The translations under genes were made by a program, and so were the position numbers. A stretch of DNA of 64,000 nt from Kluyvera sichuanensis (GTDB lineage Bacteria; Pseudomonadota; Gammaproteobacteria; Enterobacterales; Enterobacteriaceae), in contig NZ_JABBJF010000018.1 of NCBI RefSeq assembly GCF_014218705.1, positions 1 to 64,000 on the forward strand. Direction: 5' to 3'. Positions 9,866 through 34,886 of this stretch are shown here, piece after piece. Each line of letters starts with the position of its first letter. The first letter of the stretch is position 1. The notes under the pieces are model-generated. The model ran no database searches and was not told where the DNA came from. It saw only the letters and a program-made list of their open reading frames with translations.

Positions 9866-10279
9866 TTACGATGCCCCCGCCCCCTCTTCCAGAATCCCGA
9901 GAATAGAGCAATGTTGGCTGCTATGCGCAGTCCCACAGCAGGCATCATTCAGCTGTTTTAGCGCGCGCTGCATCGCCTGCAGTTCTTCGATTCGAGATTC
10001 AACTTCGCTCAAGCGAGCCTGTACGATCCCTTTTGATTCCTGGCAGGTGTGGTGAGCGGGATCCACGCGGATCGAAAGTAATTCGCGGATTGACTCAAGA
10101 GTAAACCCCAACTGTCGGGCATAGCGAATAAACTTCAGGCGCTGAAGATCGTCCGCAGTATAAAGGCGAAAGCCGCCTTCAGTGCGAATATCATGGCTCA
10201 TCATCTGCTGTTTTTCATAATAGCGCACGGTATCCGGCGTCACGCCGGCAAGCTTTGACAGTTCACCAATGCGGTACAT
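9866..10279 (-). CDS. zntR: Zinc-responsive MerR-family regulator ZntR
   Basis: 137 residues. Activator of the zinc exporter gene zntA in E. coli. MerR winged helix at the N terminus (MYRIGELSKLAGVTPDTVRYYE), a dimerisation coiled coil (about 80-118), and the zinc ligands Cys-79 (HTCQ), Cys-114, Cys-115, His-119 and Cys-124. The C-terminal tail is shorter than in E. coli (141 residues), ending GAGAS. It follows yhdN after 2 bp, so the two are probably cotranscribed. Confidence 0.95.
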   Translation of the reverse strand: MYRIGELSKLAGVTPDTVRYYEKQQMMSHDIRTEGGFRLYTADDLQRLKFIRYARQLGFTLESIRELLSIRVDPAHHTCQESKGIVQARLSEVESRIEELQAMQRALKQLNDACCGTAHSSQHCSILGILEEGAGAS

Positions 10280-10281
10280 AG

Positions 10282-10650
10282 CTACTCCTCGTTAATTTTA
10301 CTCATCAGCTTATCGGCATAGTCACCGCGCAGAAAATCAGTACTTAATCCTGCTTGCTGCAATTTCAGTTCCATTAGCGCCAGTCGACGGCTCAGTTCCT
10401 GATAGCGCGCATCTTCCCGACGAATACCTTTCAGCAAATCGGCTAATTCAACGGCCTGCTTACGCTGCTCAAGTTCTGGGGGCAAACACCCCGCGTTCTT
10501 CAACAACCGATAGCCAGAACGTAACGCTTCGGGTACGGCGGAATCATCGTCAAGCACCAGTGGTTCACCCTGACCTGGCAGGTTATCAAACTCACCTTTG
10601 CGCTGCGCATCGGTAATATGGCGTTCGGCCCATTGATCCAGTAACCACAT
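10282..10650 (-). CDS. yhdN: YhdN, DUF1992 (DnaJ-homologue-like) protein
   Basis: 122 residues. The family start MWLLDQWAERHI and the GEFDNLPGQGEPLVLDDD motif are clear; function is unknown. A predicted coiled coil lies in the second half. It lies just beyond the alpha-operon terminator and is the first gene before zntR. Confidence 0.9.
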   Translation of the reverse strand: MWLLDQWAERHITDAQRKGEFDNLPGQGEPLVLDDDSAVPEALRSGYRLLKNAGCLPPELEQRKQAVELADLLKGIRREDARYQELSRRLALMELKLQQAGLSTDFLRGDYADKLMSKINEE

Positions 10651-10716
10651 GTACCTACTCCGGAGAAATGAACAGAAAAGATACGACTATTGTAGAAGGG
10701 TGGGGGTAACGGGGAT

Positions 10717-10747
10717 ATAAAAAAACCCGCCGAGGCGGGTTTTTTTA
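10717..10747 (-). terminator. Alpha operon (rplQ) terminator
   Basis: A-run and ACCCGCC (10725-10731) pair with GGCGGGT (10734-10740) and a T-run; on the minus strand the stem is followed by six or more U. It lies 13 bp past the rplQ stop. Confidence 0.9.
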
Positions 10748-10759
10748 CTTTACTACAGA

Positions 10760-11170
<411 letters not shown>

Positions 11171-11186
11171 TTAACCTGTGATCCGG

Positions 11187-12176
11187 TTACTCGTCAGCAA
11201 TGCTTGCCGGCGGCCAATTTTCCAGGCGCATGCCCAGAGAAAGACCACGTGAGGCCAGCACGTCTTTAATCTCGGTAAGAGATTTTTTACCCAGGTTAGG
11301 CGTCTTAAGAAGCTCAACCTCGGTACGCTGTACCAGATCACCGATATAGTGGATAGCTTCTGCCTTGAGGCAGTTAGCAGAGCGGACAGTCAATTCCAGA
11401 TCGTCAACAGGGCGCAGCAGGATCGGATCGAATTCTGGTTTCTCTTCTTTCACTTCCGGCTGACGTACATCACGTAAGTCAACGAAAGCTTCCAGTTGTT
11501 CTGCCAGGATGGTTGCCGCACGACGAATCGCCTCTTCAGGATCGATTGTGCCGTTGGTTTCCATTTCGATGACCAGCTTGTCCAGGTCGGTACGCTGTTC
11601 TACACGCGCTGCTTCAACATTGTAGGCAATACGCTCTACAGGGCTGTAGCATGCGTCGACCAACAGACGGCCGATCGGGCGCTCATCTTCTTCCGAATGA
11701 ATTCGGGCAGAAGCCGGCACATAACCGCGACCGCGCTGAACTTTGATACGCATGCTGATAGCTGCGTTCTCATCGGTCAGGTGGCAGATCACGTGCTGCG
11801 GCTTGACGATTTCGACATCACCATCATGGGTGATATCGGCTGCGGTCACAGGGCCAATGCCAGATTTATTCAAGGTAAGAATAACTTCATCTTTACCCTG
11901 AACTCTCACCGCCAGCCCTTTCAGGTTGAGCAGGATTTCAAGGATATCTTCCTGAACGCCTTCTTTGGTGCTGTACTCATGAAGTACACCATCAATCTCA
12001 ACCTCGGTCACCGCGCAACCCGGCATCGATGAGAGCAGAATACGGCGCAGTGCGTTACCCAGAGTATGGCCAAAGCCACGCTCTAAAGGCTCAAGGGTCA
12101 CCTTGGCGTGCGTCGAACTCACTTGCTCGATATCTACCAGGCGCGGTTTTAGAAACTCTGTCACAGAACCCTGCAT
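11187..12176 (-). CDS. rpoA: RNA polymerase alpha subunit
   Basis: 329 residues, exact family length. N-terminal domain (1-235) for dimerisation and core assembly, linker, then a C-terminal domain (about 249-329) that binds UP elements and activators such as CRP; its residues Arg-265 ([10 protein letters not shown] context) and [11 protein letters not shown] helix are recognisable. Embedded in the alpha operon between rpsD and rplQ. Confidence 0.99.
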
Positions 12177-12201
12177 TGTGTCCTCTCTTTGGTACTAAGC
12201 T

Positions 12202-13248
<1,047 letters not shown>

Positions 13249-13261
13249 TCAATCACCCCGA

Positions 13262-13710
<449 letters not shown>

Positions 13711-13729
13711 GCTGGCTAATCTAGCCAGC
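13711..13729 (-). terminator. Hairpin between rpmJ and the alpha leader (weak spc terminator)
   Basis: GCTGGCTA (13711-13718), loop ATC, TAGCCAGC (13722-13729); on the minus strand followed by CAATCTTTTG. The short, interrupted U tract suggests partial termination between the spc and alpha operons. Confidence 0.6.
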
Positions 13730-13764
13730 TCAACCCAACTTTGCAAGAAAAATATGCGAATAAA

Positions 13765-15244
<1,480 letters not shown>

Positions 15245-15251
15245 CTGCTAC

Positions 15252-16385
<1,134 letters not shown>

Positions 16386-16390
16386 CTACC

Positions 16391-17698
<1,308 letters not shown>

Positions 17699-17722
17699 TT
17701 ACTCCCGTGATTCAATTGGTAA

Positions 17723-18028
<306 letters not shown>

Positions 18029-18042
18029 TCAGTAACCCTACC

Positions 18043-19305
<1,263 letters not shown>

Positions 19306-19370
19306 CTAATGTCAACTACTACTGAGACCCGAATTCAGGTCGTTAAAAAGCCCCATATCGAGGGCGCGGC

Positions 19371-19400
19371 ATTATAACACCGCTTCAACGATAAGGGTAG
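19371..19400 (-). promoter_or_regulatory. spc operon promoter
   Basis: A perfect TATAAT -10 on the minus strand (19371-19376) lies about 78 bp before rplN, just after the S10 terminator. The -35 region 17 bp further up is poor (ACCC-rich). This matches the arrangement of E. coli Pspc. Confidence 0.75.
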
Positions 19401-19434
19401 AAAAAATAAACGGCTCATCGCTGAGCCGTTTATT
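19401..19434 (-). terminator. S10 operon terminator
   Basis: AATAAACGGCTCA (19405-19417), loop TCGC, TGAGCCGTTTATT (19422-19434): a 13-bp perfect stem followed on the minus strand by a U6 tract (19401-19406). Lies 22 bp past rpsQ. Confidence 0.92.
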
Positions 19435-19456
19435 CGTATCGAGAACGAGTACTGTA

Positions 19457-21382
<1,926 letters not shown>

Positions 21383-21387
21383 CTACC

Positions 21388-21669
<282 letters not shown>

Positions 21670-21682
21670 TTATCCTCTAAAA

Positions 21683-24078
<2,396 letters not shown>

Positions 24079-24098
24079 TCAATCGCTCGATGACCTGA

Positions 24099-24580
<482 letters not shown>

Positions 24581-24586
24581 CCGCGC

Positions 24587-24614
24587 ATTATACACGTATA
24601 CCCATACTAAGCAA
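24587..24614 (-). promoter_or_regulatory. S10 operon promoter
   Basis: Minus strand: -35 TTGCTT (24609-24614), 16-bp spacer, -10 TATAAT (24587-24592). Upstream, 24615-24786 carries no other gene signal that I can support. Confidence 0.85.
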
Positions 24615-24786
24615 GCCGCGTTTATAAATTAGTCAGTAAAGCCTGGAAGGCGGCTAGCAGAATCGGTGAACAAACTGCAACGATGGGTATGAGTCTGGAT
24701 AGCCCTTCGTGAAAACGCGCATCGGCCGTTGCCGCCCCTCTCTTCGCCTCGCACACTGTCGGCATGACCTCTTATGGAAACCAATA

Positions 24787-25263
24787 ATGATGCTTCCGGC
24801 CCTCCCCTTCTATCTTCTCTATGCCGTACTCAACATCATCCTGTGCTGGCAAGACTTCCGCACCGGGTTATTGCGTAACAGCTTTACCTGCCCTTTGCTT
24901 TGGGGAGGGTTACTAAGTCAGCTCTGTCTGAATCCAACAAGGAGTAACGAGGCACTATGGGGAGCGATTGCAGGCTATTGCGCGATGGCTCTCTTTTACT
25001 GGGGATACCGCGCACTGCGACGCTGTGAAGGCTTAGGGTATGGTGACGTAAAGTATGTGGCGGCACTCGGCGCCTGGCACGGCTGGCAATCTCTACCGCT
25101 GCTCGTGTTGGTGGCTACGTTGCTGGCGTGTGCCTTTATCGTGGGGAAGGCACTGTGGCTGCATCAGGCGGAGAATATAAAAAACCCGCTGCCTTTTGGA
25201 CCATTTCTGGGGGCGGCGGGTTTTATTATGGCTGGCTTGTCTGCTTTTAACCTTCAACCTTAA
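24787..25263 (+). CDS. Prepilin peptidase catalytic domain (GspO/HopD-like), orphan
   Basis: 158 residues from the ATG at 24787. Type IV prepilin peptidase (A24) core: DFRTGLLRN carries the first catalytic Asp and GLGYGDVK the GxGD Asp; about five hydrophobic segments. The N-terminal methyltransferase/zinc (CxxC) part of full-length PilD/GspO (about 225 residues or more) is missing. E. coli has gspO of the gsp cluster at this position, but no gsp gene is adjacent here, so it is probably a remnant; whether it is active is unknown. A GTG 78 bp upstream is in frame but without support. Its 3' end overlaps bfr by 17 bp and contains the bfr terminator. Confidence 0.8.
   Translation: MMLPALPFYLLYAVLNIILCWQDFRTGLLRNSFTCPLLWGGLLSQLCLNPTRSNEALWGAIAGYCAMALFYWGYRALRRCEGLGYGDVKYVAALGAWHGWQSLPLLVLVATLLACAFIVGKALWLHQAENIKNPLPFGPFLGAAGFIMAGLSAFNLQP
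25181..25224 (-). terminator. bfr terminator inside the prepilin-peptidase gene
   Basis: AAAACCCGCTGCC (25181-25193) pairs with GGCGGCGGGTTTT (25212-25224) with one G-T pair and an 18-nt loop. Read from bfr (minus strand) it ends in a U-rich TTTTTTATATT. Confidence 0.75.
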
Positions 25264-25723
25264 TCTGCGACTGCAGGTAGTTCTGCAAACCAATTTTGCC
25301 GATCAGATCCAGTTCGGTCTCCAGCCAGTCAATGTGATGTTCTTCCTCGGTGAGGATGGTAATCAACATATCACGGCTGACGTAGTCATGTACGCTATCA
25401 GCATAGGCAATGGCTTCACGCAGATCCTTCGCGCCGTCCAGTTCAAGCTTTAAGTCGGACTGCAGCATCTCTTCGACATCTTCGCCGATATGCAGCTTGC
25501 CAAGGTCTTGTAGATTAGGGATCCCTTCAAGAAACAGAATACGCTCAATGTACTGATCGGCGTGTTTCATTTCATCGATGGATTCGTGGTATTCAATATC
25601 GTTGAGGCGCATCAGGCCCCAGTTTTTGAACATTCTCGCATGGAGAAAGTATTGGTTGATTGCGACAAGCTCGTTTCCCAATAATTTATTGAGATAATTT
25701 ATTATCTTAACATCACCTTTCAT
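25247..25723 (-). CDS. bfr: Bacterioferritin
   Basis: 158 residues. 24-mer iron-storage cage with haem. All ferroxidase ligands are present: Glu-18, Glu-51, His-54, Glu-94, Glu-127 and His-130, plus haem-ligand Met-52. 72 bp downstream of bfd, which reduces and releases its iron. Confidence 0.98.
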   Translation of the reverse strand: MKGDVKIINYLNKLLGNELVAINQYFLHARMFKNWGLMRLNDIEYHESIDEMKHADQYIERILFLEGIPNLQDLGKLHIGEDVEEMLQSDLKLELDGAKDLREAIAYADSVHDYVSRDMLITILTEEEHHIDWLETELDLIGKIGLQNYLQSQIKVEG

Positions 25724-25795
25724 TATATAGACCCTCCGCTTCCACTTATTGAAGCGTAGAACGGCCTACCGGGATGTCAAAAAAGAAATCCGGGC

Positions 25796-25990
25796 TCAGG
25801 CAATCTCTTTGAACTCTGGCATTTGCATTAATTCGTCTTCCATCACCTCACGTGCAGCACGAACGCATTTACCGCATTGATTTCCAATAGGAATGCATTT
25901 TCTTAATTGCTGGAAAGACTGCGGATGAAACTGGCGTACTGCCTGGCGAATTTTTTTATCGCTGACGCCATTACACAAACAAACGTACAT
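25796..25990 (-). CDS. bfd: Bacterioferritin-associated ferredoxin
   Basis: 64 residues. [2Fe-2S] protein that mobilises iron from bacterioferritin. Cluster ligands Cys-4, Cys-6, Cys-39 and Cys-42; an additional Cys-32 is present where the E. coli protein has none in my recollection. ATG at 25990 preceded by GGGAG; an in-frame GTG two codons earlier is less likely. A Fur-box-like site lies upstream. Confidence 0.95.
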   Translation of the reverse strand: MYVCLCNGVSDKKIRQAVRQFHPQSFQQLRKCIPIGNQCGKCVRAAREVMEDELMQMPEFKEIA

Positions 25991-26026
25991 AACCACTCCC
26001 GTTCAATTTCTGAACAAAGTGTAAGT

Positions 26027-26045
26027 GAGAATAATTATGATTACA
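26027..26045 (-). promoter_or_regulatory. Fur box upstream of bfd
   Basis: GAGAATAATTATGATTACA matches 13 of 19 positions of the Fur consensus GATAATGATAATCATTATC. It is 36 bp before the bfd start, consistent with iron repression of bfd as in E. coli. Confidence 0.65.
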
Positions 26046-26123
26046 ATAGCCAGACGCGAGAAGTCGCGTGAAATAAGGGATCAAATCGTGCGAAAAATAT
26101 TGCGGGGATAAATAACAAAAAGC

Positions 26124-26148
26124 AAAAAGGGCACCGAAGTGCCCTTTT
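26124..26148 (-). terminator. str operon (tufA) terminator
   Basis: AAAAGGGCAC (26125-26134), loop CGAA, GTGCCCTTTT (26139-26148). On the minus strand it is a UUCG-capped stem followed by CTTTTTGCTTTTTG. Confidence 0.9.
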
Positions 26149-26174
26149 CAAGTGCAAAACTAATTAATCAATAA

Positions 26175-29555
<3,381 letters not shown>

Positions 29556-29639
29556 TTATCTTTTTAGGCGTTCAGTTAAGTAACCCAAAGCGGGCTGCTT
29601 CGCTGAAGCGCCCGCCTGGTGACTAATACTCCGAAGGGA

Positions 29640-30626
<987 letters not shown>

Positions 30627-30648
30627 TCATATAATATGAGGACGCGAA

Positions 30649-30677
30649 ATTTTAGGGCCATGCCGAAAGGGTGTCAA
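30649..30677 (-). promoter_or_regulatory. str operon promoter
   Basis: Minus strand: -35 TTGACA (30672-30677), 17-bp spacer, -10 TAAAAT (30649-30654), about 75 bp before rpsL. A small palindrome CCTCATATAATATGAGG (30624-30640) follows in the leader. Confidence 0.85.
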
Positions 30678-30699
30678 GAAATATACAACGGCAAAGCTG

Positions 30700-30987
30700 C
30701 TACCAGGCGATCTGAGAGGCGTGTTTTACCGTTAACCTGACGAAGTCAGTATAGCTGACCATGATGACATCGCTCGAAATTTGAGCACAAAGACCGCGCG
30801 CTTGCACATCTTCATTCAACACGTAGATGGATATGGGGGCCGCGCGGAGAATTTCAAGGAAGCGGCTGTTTTCAACCGCTGCCAGCACGCCATCGGCGAT
30901 CAATAGCAGGTCATCACCGTCGTCCATCAGGCGGGTAATCCCGCTAATGTCGGCATGCCAGGGTGAGGTGCGTAGCGTATGCAGCAT
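30700..30987 (-). CDS. tusB: TusB, sulfur-relay subunit
   Basis: 95 residues, beginning [10 protein letters not shown] and ending ASQIAW. Part of the TusBCD hexamer that passes persulfide sulfur from TusA to TusE for mnm5s2U34 tRNA thiolation by MnmA. It lacks the active cysteine of TusD. 7 bp after tusC. Confidence 0.96.
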   Translation of the reverse strand: MLHTLRTSPWHADISGITRLMDDGDDLLLIADGVLAAVENSRFLEILRAAPISIYVLNEDVQARGLCAQISSDVIMVSYTDFVRLTVKHASQIAW

Positions 30988-30994
30988 AAGGGCC

Positions 30995-31354
30995 TCAGAA
31001 GTGCAGGATCACATCGTAGTCGTTAAGGCGATGGCGCAGGGCATCCGCTTCCAGCGGCTCGACGTCGGTGACAAACGTCGTCTCTGTCGTTAGCCCACGT
31101 TCGCGCAGCGACGCCGCGCAGATCCAGCAATTTTCGATATCGTAGAGCGAAAGCAGCTTGAAGGTGGCAATGTAGTCGCGAGCGAGAATAACGCCCGGTT
31201 GCTGCTGGCCGAGTAACTGAAACACGCCATCGCCCACAAAAAACACGCCCAGGTCTTCGCTCAGGGCTGATGTCGCCAGTAATGCATCCAACCCTTCCCT
31301 ACCGGTGCTACTGCCATGCGGGGCGGAGGAAAAAACAAACGCAACTCGTTTCAT
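30995..31354 (-). CDS. tusC: TusC, sulfur-relay subunit
   Basis: 119 residues of the DsrE/F family, [15 protein letters not shown]. Structural partner in TusBCD. Its start shares a base with the tusD stop (TGATG). Confidence 0.97.
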   Translation of the reverse strand: MKRVAFVFSSAPHGSSTGREGLDALLATSALSEDLGVFFVGDGVFQLLGQQQPGVILARDYIATFKLLSLYDIENCWICAASLRERGLTTETTFVTDVEPLEADALRHRLNDYDVILHF

Positions 31355-31740
31355 CAGAACTGTACCATTCGATCGCAGGTTAGCGCGGCTTCGGCCAGCG
31401 AGCCTAGTCCGCTCAGCGAAAAGCCGGGCTGGAGATTAAACGTCGGCAGACCAAGCTGTCGAGCCTCGGTTTCATCGGTCACGCCACGGCGCAGCGCGGC
31501 GGCCACGCAGATATGCAACGCCACGCCATTTTCGTCATGCAATGATTGCCAGGCGCGGACCAAATCGAATTCATCGCTGGCGGGCGAGGTCAGCTGATTG
31601 GCGTTATAGACCCCTTCCCGATAGAAAAATACGCAGGCTATCTCGTGACCCTCCGCCAGTGCAGCTTTCGCAAACTGCAGCGCGCTGCTCGCCTGCTGGG
31701 TGCCATACGCGGGGCCGGTCACCATCAGGGCAAAACGCAT
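31354..31740 (-). CDS. tusD: TusD, sulfur-carrying subunit
   Basis: 128 residues, DsrE family. Cys-78 ([11 protein letters not shown]) is the persulfide-carrying residue of the TusBCD complex. Start coupled to yheO by TAATG. Confidence 0.97.
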   Translation of the reverse strand: MRFALMVTGPAYGTQQASSALQFAKAALAEGHEIACVFFYREGVYNANQLTSPASDEFDLVRAWQSLHDENGVALHICVAAALRRGVTDETEARQLGLPTFNLQPGFSLSGLGSLAEAALTCDRMVQF

Positions 31741-32462
31741 TACTTATCTTGCCCCAGGAAATCACCGCTCTTGAACTGGCGGATGTAGAGATAGACGGTG
31801 TGTTTGGAGATGTTCAGGCGATCGGCAACCTGGTTAATCGCATCCTTGATATCAAAGATGCCTTTCTCATAAAGATTGAGCACGATCTGGCGATTCTTGG
31901 CGTTATTGGAAACGTTGCGATCGGCATTCACCTCTTCGATAGTGAACTCCAGCGTCTGGGTGACCAGGTCCTCAACGGAGGAAGCGAAGTTAACCGCAGA
32001 GCCGACTTCCGGCGTTTCCGGCGGAATAAAGGTGTTCATGATTTGCGAGAACGGGACATCGAGGTTCATGTTGATGCACAGTAAGCCGATAACCCGATGG
32101 TCACGGTTACGGATGGCGATGGTAACGGACTTCATCAGTACGCCGCTTTTGGCGCGAGTAAAATAGCATTTGGAAACGCTGCTATCTGCCCCGGTCATAT
32201 CATGCAGCATCCGCAGCGCGAGATCGGTAATCGGAGAACCGATTTTACGCCCGGTATGTTCGCCGTTCGCGATGCGTATTGCCGAGCATTTTAGATCCTG
32301 AAGTGAATGCAACACGATTTCGCAGTGGGAACCAATGAGCATCGCCAACCCGTCCACAACCGCTTCGTAGGATTTTAGAATATCGAAGTCAGTTTGATCG
32401 AAAGGACGTTGATCCAGTAAATCAAGTTCACTGGTTTCGTTGGTTAAAAGCGACCTGGACAT
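31740..32462 (-). CDS. yheO: YheO, PAS-like DNA-binding regulator
   Basis: 240 residues. YheO/PAS-like domain (about 25-140), then a C-terminal helix-turn-helix ([22 protein letters not shown]). Presumed transcription regulator; target unknown. Start taken at MSRSLLTNE (32462), 12 nt after AGGAG and equal to the E. coli length; an upstream GTG would sit next to that SD. First gene of yheO-tusDCB. Confidence 0.93.
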   Translation of the reverse strand: MSRSLLTNETSELDLLDQRPFDQTDFDILKSYEAVVDGLAMLIGSHCEIVLHSLQDLKCSAIRIANGEHTGRKIGSPITDLALRMLHDMTGADSSVSKCYFTRAKSGVLMKSVTIAIRNRDHRVIGLLCINMNLDVPFSQIMNTFIPPETPEVGSAVNFASSVEDLVTQTLEFTIEEVNADRNVSNNAKNRQIVLNLYEKGIFDIKDAINQVADRLNISKHTVYLYIRQFKSGDFLGQDK

Positions 32463-32590
32463 GAAAAAAAGCACTCCTTTTCAGGAGCCTGTCGTTATGT
32501 TGTCAGGGCAGGCTCATCACTATTAGGGGCATCTAAAGTAATACAGCGCATAAGGCGCTTTCCAGCATTAATTATATCCTGTAGATAATA

Positions 32591-32620
32591 AAAAGCCGCC
32601 GCCCATTGGGCGGCGGCTTT
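32591..32620 (-). terminator. fkpA terminator
   Basis: AAAGCCGCCGCCC (32592-32604), loop ATT, GGGCGGCGGCTTT (32608-32620): 13-bp stem, followed on the minus strand by TTATTATC. Lies 7 bp past the fkpA stop. The rest of 32463-32590 shows nothing I can name. Confidence 0.9.
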
Positions 32621-32627
32621 CGCAATC

Positions 32628-33473
32628 TTATTTTTTGCTGGCTTCGGCCGCTTTATCAGCCGGCGCAGCGTCTGGCTGTGCCTCGGCTTTCGGTGCCGGT
32701 TTGATGTCTAACAGTTCAACATCGAAGACCAGGGTGGAGTTAGCCGGGATACCCGGAACGCCGGTTTTGCCGTAAGCCAGATCCGGTGGGATAACCAGCT
32801 GGATTTTACCGCCCTTCTTGATGTTTTTCAGACCTTCGGTCCAGCCAGGGATAACGCCGTCCAGACGGAAGGAGAGAGGTTCACCGCGGGTGTAAGAGTT
32901 ATCGAACTCTTTACCGTCGATCAGCGTACCTTTGTAGTTAACCACAACGGTGTCACTGTCTTTCGGCGCGTCGCCAGTACCCGCTTTCTCTACTTTGTAC
33001 AGCAGGCCAGTAGAAGAGGTTTTCACGCCTTTCTCTTTAGCGAACTTGTCACGGAAAGCCTTACCTTTTGCTTCGTTGTCAGCGGCGTCTTTTTCCATCT
33101 TCGCCTGAGCGGAGGTCTTCACGCGAGTTTCAAACGCCTGCAGAGTTTGTTCGATCTCTTGATCGGACAGTTTGCTCTTATCAGCAAACGCGTCCTGAAC
33201 ACCGGCGATCAGCTGGTCTTTATCCAGTTTGATGCCCAGTTTTTCCTGTTCTTTCAGAGAGTTTTCCATGTAACGACCCAGCGATGCGCCCAGTGCATAG
33301 GCAGATTTCTGGTCGTCATTTTTGAATGCAGCTTTGCTGTCTGCTGCCGGAGCCGCTTTCGCGTCCGCAGCTGGTGCAGCTTTAGCAGCAGCGTCAGCTG
33401 CGAAGGTCAGAGGTGCATTCAGTGCAACGGCCATTGTGGTTGCCAGAAGCGTTACTTTAAACAGTGATTTCAT
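32628..33473 (-). CDS. fkpA: Periplasmic FKBP-type peptidyl-prolyl isomerase FkpA
   Basis: 281 residues. Periplasmic chaperone and prolyl isomerase. Signal peptide 1-25 (MKSLFKVTLLATTMAVALNA, cleavage after LTFA). Then an Ala-rich linker with two KAAPAAD-type repeats, an N-terminal dimerisation domain and the FKBP domain (about 155-255: VVVNYKGTLIDGKEFD, IPGWTEGL). The linker makes it about 11 residues longer than the E. coli protein. Start at MKSLF because it opens the signal peptide; an extension to 33506 would put 11 residues before it. Confidence 0.96.
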   Translation of the reverse strand: MKSLFKVTLLATTMAVALNAPLTFAADAAAKAAPAADAKAAPAADSKAAFKNDDQKSAYALGASLGRYMENSLKEQEKLGIKLDKDQLIAGVQDAFADKSKLSDQEIEQTLQAFETRVKTSAQAKMEKDAADNEAKGKAFRDKFAKEKGVKTSSTGLLYKVEKAGTGDAPKDSDTVVVNYKGTLIDGKEFDNSYTRGEPLSFRLDGVIPGWTEGLKNIKKGGKIQLVIPPDLAYGKTGVPGIPANSTLVFDVELLDIKPAPKAEAQPDAAPADKAAEASKK

Positions 33474-33695
33474 CCATCTCTCCAGGGCCGGGGCCTCTCG
33501 CCCCAATGTTAACTAAATGAGAAGCGTACTATAGAACGTTGTAGAGGAAATCTACATATGAACGCTTCTCATATCGACTCTTTTCAGACTCTTTTTGTTT
33601 AAATTAGTTTCCAGCGTCGCAAAGAGAGGCTGCGCGGCCGGGCAAAGTTGCGTAGAATCCGCGGCGATTGCGGTGATAACAGTAGAGAGGACATC

Positions 33696-33914
33696 ATGCA
33701 GGAAACGACTATCGAAGCGCGTCTGGCTGAGCTTGAAAGCCGTCTGGCCTTTCAGGAGATCACCATTGATGACCTTAACATGACGGTCACAGCGCACGAG
33801 ATGGAAATGGCGAAGCTGCGCGAGCATCTGCGTCTGCTGACCGAAAAGCTCAAGGCCAGCCAGCCGTCAAACATGGCGTCACCGTCTGAAGAGACGCCAC
33901 CACCTCATTATTGA
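33696..33914 (+). CDS. slyX: SlyX, small coiled-coil protein
   Basis: 72 residues, [20 protein letters not shown] to ETPPPHY. A single heptad-patterned helix (about 5-55). Function unknown. Preceded by GAGAGGACATC before the ATG at 33696. Convergent with slyD across a shared terminator. Confidence 0.93.
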   Translation: MQETTIEARLAELESRLAFQEITIDDLNMTVTAHEMEMAKLREHLRLLTEKLKASQPSNMASPSEETPPPHY

Positions 33915-33918
33915 GGCG

Positions 33919-33948
33919 TAAAAAAAGCGGGTATTCCCCGCTTTTTTT
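33919..33948 (+). terminator. Bidirectional slyX/slyD terminator
   Basis: AAAAAAAGCGGG (to 33931), loop TATTC, CCCGCTTTTTTT (33937-33948). A run on one side and T run on the other allow use from both strands. Confidence 0.88.
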
Positions 33949-33977
33949 GTATCCATCGTTCTACAGAACGAGAGGGA

Positions 33978-34580
33978 TTAGTGGCAACCGCAGCCGCCGT
34001 GGCCTTTACCGCCACCGCCGCAGCAGCCTTCGCCGCCGTGGTCGTGACCGTGGTCATGGCCGTGACCGCCGCAGCAACCGTCGTGGTCGTGGTCATGATC
34101 GTGGTCGTGACCGTTCGCACCGTGAACGTGGCCATGAGCCAGTTCTTCTTCGGTCGCTTCGCGGATAGCAACAACTTCAACGTTGAACTTCAGGTTCTGG
34201 CCAGCCAGCATGTGGTTGCCGTCAACCACAACGTGGTCGTCTTCAACTTCGGTGATTTCAACCGGTACTGGACCCTGGTCGGTTTCAGCCAGGAAGCGCA
34301 TGCCAACCTGCAGTTCGTCAACGCCCATGAAGACGTCTTTAGGAACGCGCTGCACCAGGTTTTCGTCGTACTGACCGTAAGCGTCGTTAGCTTGAACAGC
34401 AACGTCGAATTTATCACCAACTTCGTGACCGTCCAGCGCGTTTTCCAGGCCGGAGATCAGGGAACCGTGACCATGCAGGTAGTCAAGCGGTGCACTTACC
34501 GGAGACTCATCAACCAATACACCGTCTTCTGTACGTACCTGATAGGCCAGGCTGACCACCAGGTCTTTTGCTACTTTCAT
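33978..34580 (-). CDS. slyD: FKBP-type prolyl isomerase and nickel metallochaperone SlyD
   Basis: 200 residues. FKBP domain interrupted by an IF (chaperone) insert (about 1-150), then a metal-binding tail of His, Cys, Asp and Gly with HDHDHDHD and repeated CCGG/GCGCH clusters. Known to supply nickel to hydrogenase and to support phiX174 lysis in E. coli. Tail slightly longer than in E. coli (196 residues). Confidence 0.97.
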   Translation of the reverse strand: MKVAKDLVVSLAYQVRTEDGVLVDESPVSAPLDYLHGHGSLISGLENALDGHEVGDKFDVAVQANDAYGQYDENLVQRVPKDVFMGVDELQVGMRFLAETDQGPVPVEITEVEDDHVVVDGNHMLAGQNLKFNVEVVAIREATEEELAHGHVHGANGHDHDHDHDHDGCCGGHGHDHGHDHGGEGCCGGGGKGHGGCGCH

Positions 34581-34676
34581 GATATCTCCTGAGCATGGGA
34601 ATATTTTAGTGGCGCAGATTGTAGCGGAATTCTACACCCGTGTACCCATAAGCTTAAAAAAAGACAGCACGGATCG

Positions 34677-34877
34677 CTACTCCGGATGAAAAATACCGAT
34701 CACTTGTTCCTCTTTGCGAACGTGTTCGCGGGCTTCTTTATCCGCCTCACGCATCTGGTGTCCGCACTTAACGCACTCAACCACATCGATATTATTCTCG
34801 CGCCACATCGCCATTGAATCCTGGGCCTGACACGACGGGCACTTCGCGCCCGCGATAAAACGTTTACGTACCGCCAT
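34677..34877 (-). CDS. yheV: YheV, small zinc-ribbon protein
   Basis: 66 residues. Zinc ribbon Cys-13/Cys-16 (CPSC) and Cys-35/Cys-38 (CVKC). Function unknown. Start at MAVRKRF (34877), the E. coli length; an in-frame start two codons earlier is possible. 9 bp after kefB. Confidence 0.92.
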   Translation of the reverse strand: MAVRKRFIAGAKCPSCQAQDSMAMWRENNIDVVECVKCGHQMREADKEAREHVRKEEQVIGIFHPE

Positions 34878-34886
34878 ACTCACCTT

